Shown here piece after piece: positions 57,721 to 64,000 of a stretch of 64,000 nucleotides of DNA. The stretch is from NCBI GenBank assembly GCA_949715645.1, contig OX454526.1, positions 307,887,195 through 307,951,194 of the forward strand, written 5' to 3'. The first letter of the stretch is position 1. Every line of letters starts with the position of its first letter. Made by a program: the position numbers and the translations under genes. The notes under the pieces are model-generated. The model saw only the letters and a program-made list of their open reading frames with translations. It was not told the DNA's origin and ran no database searches. Source of the DNA: Portevinia maculata. Its lineage: Eukaryota; Arthropoda; Insecta; Diptera; Syrphidae.

Positions 57721-60390
57721 AACAAATAAAAAAAAACACCAGCATTTATTTGGCCTATTTGACGAAATAATCAGAAACAATGAAGCCTACCGAAACTATT
57801 TGAGGTCGAAACGGGGAACCATGGGTGCATAGTGGGTGGGTAAAAGGGATTAAAACTCTGAACACCTCTTCGACTCACCAAAATTAAGACTCTGGACACC
57901 TTCTTCTTCTTTAACGGCGGAAAATGAAAAGAAATATGTGGTAACGTATATTATGGGCTACGGAGGCTTTTATTATCCCTAACGTTTCTGGCTACACAAA
58001 ACTTCAAAAGTAATGTTCTTTCTCTCTTCATCGATTAATATCTGTCATATCAATGATTTACCATTGTTTTTATAATCTTCTCCCATGAAAGGCGAAACTA
58101 TAACTCAATGGGATACGATGAAAAAGTGCACAAGTACAGCTTAGCTAGTTGAATCCTTGAACTCAATTTCCTTTCTTAAAACCCGTATCGGCATTCAAAT
58201 TCAAAGCATCTCACTTAAAGGTGCCAAATTACTTAAAAACGAATATTTAGGTAGCTTTTATCCATAACATTTATCTGTAATATGTTACAAAATTGTCCTA
58301 TCTAATAAAAGAGTATTTATAATGATCCTGAAACTAATGCAAGAGAAACCCTTATCTACATATCGTTGCCCGAATTATAATCCCTAAATCTCCATTCCGT
58401 GTCATGCTCAACACAAATTTCATCTCTAATCCTCGCATCTTATTCATTTACAAATTTGCTAAAAGGAATTTTCGAAAATCCAAAACACACGAGGACCTGG
58501 ATAAATTTGGGTCATCACACTTCAACAGCGAACGATGTATTTTCTCTTATAGTCCAACAACAACAGTGAACACAAAAGTCCCTTTAACGGTCATGTACTG
58601 TTTAAATGGGTATCACAATTATTTTACCCTCTTAACTTAGTGCTAAGGATTTTCAGTCAAGTCTTTTTTGTCAGTTTAAAGTGCTTTCAACTATTAGTCT
58701 CTTACCATTCTTACTATACCAGTGAGGTGAACTTCTGTTTCCCTATCAATGGCAGAGTGTATATGTATTTCAGTTCAAGGAAACACCCGGCTTAACAAAC
58801 CGTAAAGCAAGTAACGAAAAGTGTAAGGAGAACAGAAATTTTCCTCAAAGGATAACGGAAGTCCAGTCATTAATTTTAACTATTATTTAGGATTTCTTTT
58901 CTCTCGACTTTTTACTTTAAGGGTTTGAAGTCTCTTCAAGGGCCTGACATTACATTTTTTTTCCTCTGCGAGCGAAATGAAACAACAAGCTCTTTGTTCA
59001 AAGTTTGAATTACATTTATTCTGGTTAAAGTTTGTTTACTTTTTTCCTTACATCGATTTTTAACCTATAAATGTACCTACATACAGTGCAGACGCCAACA
59101 AAAAATAATATCCTATATGAAAGCTAAAAAAAAATGCACATTTGTTCCAGATCCAAGTTCTAGTTTTATATGAAATAGCATTCTACTTCCTCCATGGGTG
59201 GCTTATAGCATAATGGAACTAAGCGTACCATAAAACACTGAGATAAGCCACCAACCATTGAGAAGTAATACAAAAAAGGTATACACAATGTGGGATAGCT
59301 CCTTTTTCGTTGCTCTCACTACGGATTTGACAAAGTGCCACATCAATTTGGGCAATGCTATGAGCTTCCAGGGATGGGGTGTGATGGAAGCTAAGGGAAA
59401 AGTGGTCAACGTTAAATCTGATATCGCTTTTGGTTCATGTGAGTACAATTCTTTTCGGTGGATAAAACTTGTCTTTTTTTCCTCTTCTCATTCTCTACTC
59501 CCAACTTGCGATAAAGTCTTTTGCTGTGGAATTTCGAATGACAGGAACAAAAATGAAAGCCAAATCGAAATCGAAGGAATTAAGGTAATCCTTTATACGT
59601 CGGACTATGAAAAATCGAACTTGAGGCATTCGATTGTTGTGGCTTTAGGTTCTGGTGAAAGTTGGGAGCTCAATTGAATAACTAAGAGAGCGTTGTTTAA
59701 GTAATTCGATTAAGTTAAATTACGACAAGCCTCTTATTTGAGAGGAATGTTGACTGACGCTATGAATATTTCCCCCGAGAATCACGTCAAAGATTATGAT
59801 AATTGTTTGTAATGTAGACATTAGTATGCCTAGGACGATGAAAGGAGTTTAAGCCATCTATTCTGCGGCGCTTTTAACCAAGTTGTAAATGCCGGCAAGG
59901 CGAGAGAAAATGTATACGATTAATGGTTTTGATATAAAAGTTTATTGATGAAAAAGTTACTATTATTAAAAATTAGCTGACCCAGCAAACGTTGTTTTGC
60001 TATATAAATTATTTCTAGTGAATATTTTCGTAGGGAAATGAAAAATAACTAACTATTTGTAAGTGTGTTGGGATGTGGTCTATGACTTAAAGAGGAATTG
60101 AGCGCTGTGGACGTTTTGTCCCTTTCAGAACATTAGCGGATATTGGAGAATGGTGTGTATCAGCAATGAACTCAAGATTATTATTTCTTCTTCAAATCAC
60201 GATTTGTCGCGTCGCTGTACGGTCGACAACCATGATTCCAGCAAAGTCGTCAACAGCAGGTGCATGAAATCCACGCATATGCGCTCTACAGCTGGTGTTT
60301 TATCAGGATTGATGACAATAGCGTGATTGTCAGTTTGCAATTTGTAAATGGAAGCAAATAAGTTGAAAAGTTTCCTAAACAAACATATTA
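57721..60390. other. No gene recognised; small LINE-end patch at 57740-57800
   Basis: 57740-57800 resembles 36450-36510 (TTTGGCCTATTTGACGAAAT, TGCCTACC-type words). The 139-codon plus frame at 59258-59677 (CHINLGNAMSFQGWGVMEAK, CEYNSFRWIKLVFF) is overlapped by a minus frame, has no recognised domain and no splice support. It is mentioned here but not called. Confidence 0.45.
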
Positions 60391-60827
60391 GGGCCCATTC
60401 ATAAATGCAATATTGCGCAAGATATGCTAAGCAGAGAATTCACAAATGCATACATTTTCATCACTGCTAAGCAGAGAATTCATAAATGTAGTAGAGTTTT
60501 ATTTATTGCGAATTTTGAGCGCAATCGTGCAGGTTTCAGAATCGTACTGCATCATTGCGCTGTAATTTAATTTTTAATTTTGTTGAAAATGGATGAAAAT
60601 ACAACAGATAAGTAAGTTTAGTTTAGTTTTGAGAACAATCTATCAGATTATTTATTAAAATGACAGCGGTCGACGTAAATTCCATTTTTTCGCAGTTGTT
60701 TGTTCATAAACATCTAATATATGCTTTGCAAGCGCATGCTTTGCAGGAAACTTTCGTTTCAATTTGCGCAGTGTTTCCTGCTTTGCAGTACGTTTGCTTT
60801 GCAAACCTTGCATTTATGAATGGGCCC
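60391..60827 (+). mobile_element. GGGCCC-ended element, copy 1 (437 bp) with a small ORF
   Basis: Ends GGGCCCATTCATAAATGCAA (left) and TTGCATTTATGAATGGGCCC (right) are exact inverses for 20 bases. The left half repeats GCTAAGCAGAGAATTCA twice. A 56-codon frame from ATG at 60660 reads MTAVDVNSIFSQLFVHKH, LIYALQAHALQETFVS, ICAVFPALQYVCFANLA, FMNGP and stops just beyond the right end. The same frame is kept in copies at 61136-61572 and 62332-62560. A short upstream frame MDENTTDK lies at 60588-60614. Confidence 0.85.
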
Positions 60828-61045
60828 TAATCTTACCTTTATCTGTAGTATTTCCACCCATTTTCAACAAAAAGAAATTAAAAAGCAATACGATTCTGAA
60901 ATCTGCGCGATTGCGCTCAAAATTGCGCAATAAATAAAATTGTACTTCATTTGTGAATCCTCTGCTTAGCAGTGATGAAAATTGATGCATTTGTGAATTC
61001 TCTGCTTAGCACATTTTGCGCAATATTGCATTTATGAATGGGCCC
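60828..61045 (-). mobile_element. GGGCCC-ended element, partial copy 2
   Basis: Matches the reverse complement of the left half of copy 1 (CCCATTTTCAACAAAA, GCGCTCAAAATTGCGCAATA, CTCTGCTTAGCA twice) and ends TTGCATTTATGAATGGGCCC. Together with copy 1 it forms a large palindrome. Confidence 0.8.
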
Positions 61046-61130
61046 TTTTACGGGTCTACGGGCAATATTATGGTATGGTTCAAACTTCGCGTCAAAATTA
61101 ATATACCCTTAGAATAGGGTATAAAAACAG
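61046..61130 (+). repeat. Terminal fragment of the 17030-17757 repeat
   Basis: GGGTCTACGGGCAATATTAT, GGTATGGTTCAAACTTCGCG and the terminal TATACCCT...AGGGTATA palindrome match 17677-17750. Confidence 0.8.
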
Positions 61131-61135
61131 TTGAT

Positions 61136-61572
61136 GGGTCCATTCATAAATGCAAGGTTTGCAAAGCAAACGTACTGCAAAGCAGGAAACACTGCGCAAA
61201 TTGAAACGAAAGTTTCCTGCAAAGCATGCACTTGCAAAGCATATATTAGATGTTTATGAACAAACAACTGCGAAAAAATGGAATTTACGTCGACCGCTGT
61301 CATTTTAATAAATAATCTGATAGATTGTTCTCAAAACTAAACTAAACTTACTTATCTGTTGTATTTTCACCCATTTTCAACAAAATTAAAAATTAAATTA
61401 CAGCGCAATGATGCAGTACGATTCTGAAACCTGCACGATTGCGCTCAAAATTCGCAATAAATAAAACTCTACTACATTTATGAATGCTCTGCTTAGCAGT
61501 GATGAAGATTTATGCATTTGTGAATTCTCTGCTTAGCATATCTTGCGCAATATTGCATTTATGAATGGGCCC
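61136..61572 (-). mobile_element. GGGCCC-ended element, copy 3 (437 bp, inverted)
   Basis: Starts GGGTCCATTCATAAATGCAA and ends TTGCATTTATGAATGGGCCC. It is the reverse complement of copy 1 over its full length with few differences, and carries the same small frame on the minus strand from ATG at 61303. Confidence 0.85.
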
Positions 61573-62312
61573 TTAGACTGTAAGCCACGTTGGCATTTAA
61601 TGACCATTTTTGACAGTTCTCGCTGTCAAAACAGGGTCATGCAGTGTAATCGGCATAAATCAAATTACCTAATGACCAAATGACCACAAATGACCATGCT
61701 GATTTTGACAGATAAAAATCACAAAATTGCATGCAGTGTAATCGGACAATAAGCACGAATGCCAATATAATGACCTAATGACCATATGCAATTTATTGAA
61801 ATTTGGTTATGGCATTGCTGTCATTTTTGTCATCTGAAAATTGTCATCTTTTCCAAGCGTGCAGTTATTTAATACTTCAATAATAACATTTTTGCATGAT
61901 AATAATAATATTTTTGGATAACATTTGCCTTAAATTGTTTTAATAATTACATTTTTATTGTGCTTTTGTTCAGTGTTAATTAGTGGTTTTCTTGTTATTT
62001 TTATGTGCATGGTTTAGTATTTGTTATGTAATACGAGTACCTAGGTATTACTTTAATATTTCCGATTATCTGTTTTATTTATTTTGTTGATAAGTTAAGA
62101 TTCGTTTTAACATGTACGGCGTTACCACAACTCAATCTGAAAATATAACAACAAATGCCTTTAATGACCAGCAGGGCAAAAATGACAAAAATGGTAATTG
62201 TGGTCACGTAGTCTAATATACTACAATGACAGCGCCGAATTTTTGGGCATTTGACAGATAATCTGGTCATTTGGCTGTGGTCATTTGAATGCACAATTGG
62301 CATGCAGTCTAA
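61573..62312. mobile_element. MITE with TTAGACTG ends and repeated subterminal motif
   Basis: Left TTAGACTGTAAGCCACGTTG and right, in complement, TTAGACTGCATGCCAATTGT are partly inverse. The motif TGCAGTGTAATCGG occurs at about 61633 and 61732, and its relative GCAGTCTAATC lies at the right end. TGACCA/TGGTCA words are dense throughout. It abuts copy 3 of the GGGCCC family directly. No coding sequence seen; the 118-codon minus frame is not supported. Confidence 0.65.
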
Positions 62313-62331
62313 TCTTACCTTAAGTAATGGT

Positions 62332-62560
62332 TGAGAACAATCTATCATATTTAGTAATGGTTGAGAACAATCTATAATATTACTTATTAAAATGACAGCG
62401 ATCGACGTAAATTCCATTTTTACGCAGTTGTTCATTCATAAACATCTGATATGTGCTTTGCAAGCGCATGCTTTGCAGGAAACTCTGAACTTCAATTTGC
62501 GCAGTACGTCCTGCTTTGCATTGCTATTGCTTTGCAAAACTTGCATTTATGAATGGGCCC
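62332..62560 (+). mobile_element. GGGCCC-ended element, right-half copy 4
   Basis: Holds the small frame (ATG at 62392; MTAIDVNSIFTQLFIHKH, LICALQAHALQETLNF) and the right end TTGCATTTATGAATGGGCCC. The frame diverges after about 33 codons. The sequence before it contains a short tandem duplication (AGTAATGGTTGAGAACAATC twice). Confidence 0.8.
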
Positions 62561-62563
62561 GAA

Positions 62564-62985
62564 GTTACTATATTTATGATCAGCATCGATAGTAATGTCG
62601 ATCATGTCCGTTCTTCTGTCGGCAAAAATTGGGCCTTTAACCATTATACTCTCCAGGTCCCCGAAATAATCAAGTTTAAGAATTTTTGAAATCCGCCCAC
62701 AAACTCAAAAAAAACTAATTTATCGAAAAAATCGAATTTTTAGCTAGAAAGCTGAAATTTGTTATGATCTTTGAGTCATAAAACTGCTCGGGAGATAACA
62801 TTTCTAAAATCAGCCCACTGACACGTCCACAATTAAATAAAACAATTTTATTGGAAAGTCAAAGTTTGAGCTAGGAAACTGAAATTTGTAATATAGACTC
62901 TCTAGGTGTCTGCTGGGAATAAGAATAGGATATCCAAAAGTTCGAAAAGCGGACTGTAGCACGTCCCTATGTTAATTGTTTGTTT
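62564..62985 (-). repeat. Inverted copy of the 17030-17757 repeat
   Basis: AGTTACTATATTTATGATCA, GCATCGATAGT, AAATCCGCCCACAAACTC and CGTCCACAATTAAATAAAAC are the reverse complement of words in 17160-17675. The palindromic end is missing where the GGGCCC copy abuts. Confidence 0.8.
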
Positions 62986-63009
62986 TGCTTTAACATTTTT
63001 TATTTTTTT

Positions 63010-63390
63010 TTTTTATTTATAAAAAAGGAAATCCAAATCCCAGAGCACTCAGACTCGGTAACGGTCCATTGTACTACCAGGCAGAAATCCTCCTTTTTGT
63101 GTAGAGGCATGTGAATGGGTGGCGTATGTTGTTGGTCCCCATGGGGATTGAACCTGCACCGCACGGGTCACAAGCCAACACACTAACCTCCTCGCAACCC
63201 TATTTGCTTTAACATACTTTCTGACGTTTTTTCTCCATTATTTGTTACTTTTTACCCTTCAATAGCTTCTGTTTGCACTTTCATGTTCAGTTCATTAACA
63301 ATCACAATGATTATTCCATACGATTTGTGCAAATTTCTACAATTTTATCATTCAATTTGTTTCTGTTGTTGAAGACAGGGATTCCGCACT
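63010..63390. repeat. Dispersed repeat patches beside the Helitron remnant
   Basis: 63010-63195 resembles 32860-33135. 63200-63410 resembles 9270-9540 and runs up to the Helitron coding remains, so it may be Helitron 3' sequence. Confidence 0.5.
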
Positions 63391-63945
63391 TCAGTAAGAG
63401 ATAGCTTGGTGAGAATGTCTATTGAGCATCCAGCTCGCCGACGATGCGTCTGGCATATGGTGAATTGAGGTTATTGTAGCCGCAACATGCGCTTTCGGAG
63501 TCTCCACCGCCCATAAAGTAAATTTGTAAAAATTTATGTGGTTCATTCGGCATTGACAGCAATGAGCGCACTTTGTGATAACCTTGGCCTTTGATTTTGA
63601 ATGTTGAATGGAATTGTTGACCATTTGCAGCATTATTTTTAACTATTTCTGTTGCTATAAACGATGTCATTTGGAAACATGAATTAAATGTTCGAATTGA
63701 CTTCAGGAACAGGTTAGAATCTGTATCCATACCGATAAGTAAGCCGTTCAATCCAATTGTCTTTGTTGACTTCGTTCAGCTCGTGCCTCTTGTGATTGTG
63801 ATTCACGAAATTGTGCCATGCTCATACGCACATCTGCATTATCTTGTTGAACTCGTTCGTCTGATCTTTGGGCTCTTCTATTTCGCATGTCTGTCGTTCT
63901 ATTCGTTCGGCGGCCCAAATTGGTCCCTTTGCGTCTTGCTGGCAT
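63391..63945 (-). pseudogene. Helitron N-terminal protein remnant
   Basis: The minus-strand frame from 63945 reads MPARRKGTNLGRRTNRTTDM, then an Arg/Gln/Glu-rich stretch to a stop at about 63748. This is the characteristic start of animal Helitron Rep/helicase proteins. After a deletion, 63419-63740 reads NLFLKSIRTFNSCFQMTSFI, STFKIKGQGYHKVRSLLSMP, HKFLQIYFMGG, the region just before the Rep nuclease domain. The Rep His motif and helicase were not found; they would be at lower coordinates and appear deleted. Full proteins exceed 1300 residues, so this is a small remnant. Confidence 0.87.
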
Positions 63946-64000
63946 TGTTTACTACACTCATAAATAGATTAAATTGAAGTACTTAATGATGGAAAACAGG

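Noticed and set aside
59258..59677. 139-codon plus-strand frame
   Set aside because: Longest unexplained frame in its region but no recognisable domain, and overlapped by a minus frame. A translated search with a conserved match would change this.
60588..60830. Possible splice joining MDENTTDK to the small conserved frame (GTAAGT at 60612, CAG at 60646)
   Set aside because: The frame would match, but the intron would be only 35 bases, below the usual minimum for fly introns.
1..64000. CRISPR arrays, bacterial operons or tRNA genes
   Set aside because: No regular spaced repeats, no bacterial gene layout, and no cloverleaf with intact A and B boxes was noticed. A tRNA scan could not be run.

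Overview
The window reads as a dipteran (probably higher-fly) nuclear genome segment. It is AT-rich, intron-rich and packed with decayed transposable elements. The organism call rests on the one recognisable host gene, an orthologue of the muscle Z-disc PDZ-LIM gene Zasp52 with strongly fly-like wording in its PDZ, ZM and LIM parts, and on the repeat types (DD41D and irritans-like mariners, several LINE families, a Helitron, a 5S-rRNA-derived SINE). I cannot name the species.

Host gene. Zasp52 lies on the minus strand and is the only host protein-coding gene I can support. Nine exons are visible, running 5' to 3' from 22960 down to 6183: second half of the PDZ domain (22809-22960), linker (22576-22747), ZM motif (22174-22307), a short conserved exon (16436-16533), two exons that look mutually exclusive and each carry the first Cys pair of LIM1 (15364-15538 or 14760-15147), the rest of LIM1 (14363-14557), a linker exon (11575-11686), a large low-complexity Asn/Ser/Pro exon (6520-7455, possibly also used from an internal acceptor at 6720), and a proline/glutamine linker (6183-6369). 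All junctions obey GT-AG and keep frame. The first half of the PDZ domain and the later LIM domains were not found. The gene therefore probably runs out of the window on both sides, and almost everything else here is intron.

Repeats. 0-6 kb: 5S-derived SINE and a DD41D transposase with two lost catalytic residues. 7.4-11.5 kb: AT-rich intron with a perfect 33-bp inverted repeat and a Helitron-like patch. 12-13.5 kb: 3' end of a LINE that ends in CCTAA repeats. 17-21.7 kb: an interspersed repeat, LINE RT scraps and a full-length dead DD41D element carrying a LINE insertion. 24.6-27.1 kb: one LINE nested in another, ending in a long GTAA array. 29.4-36.6 kb: LINE pieces, a DD41D element inside a TA-flanked pogo-like element, and a MITE. 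39.2-40.9 kb: a DD41D element holding a 723-bp foldback element with a 9-bp target duplication. 42-48.8 kb: another DD41D copy, a SINE split by a LINE, a hAT-type MITE and more LINE pieces. 51.7-57.7 kb: a dead mariner and LINEs nested in LINEs. 60.4-63 kb: four related GGGCCC-ended copies interleaved with another MITE. 63.4-63.95 kb: a Helitron remnant.

The most notable signal is the SINE/LINE pair. A 5S-rRNA-headed SINE (two copies with clear target duplications) shares its last 60-70 bp and its telomere-like CCTAA tail with a LINE also present here. That is the pattern expected when a SINE borrows a LINE's reverse transcriptase.
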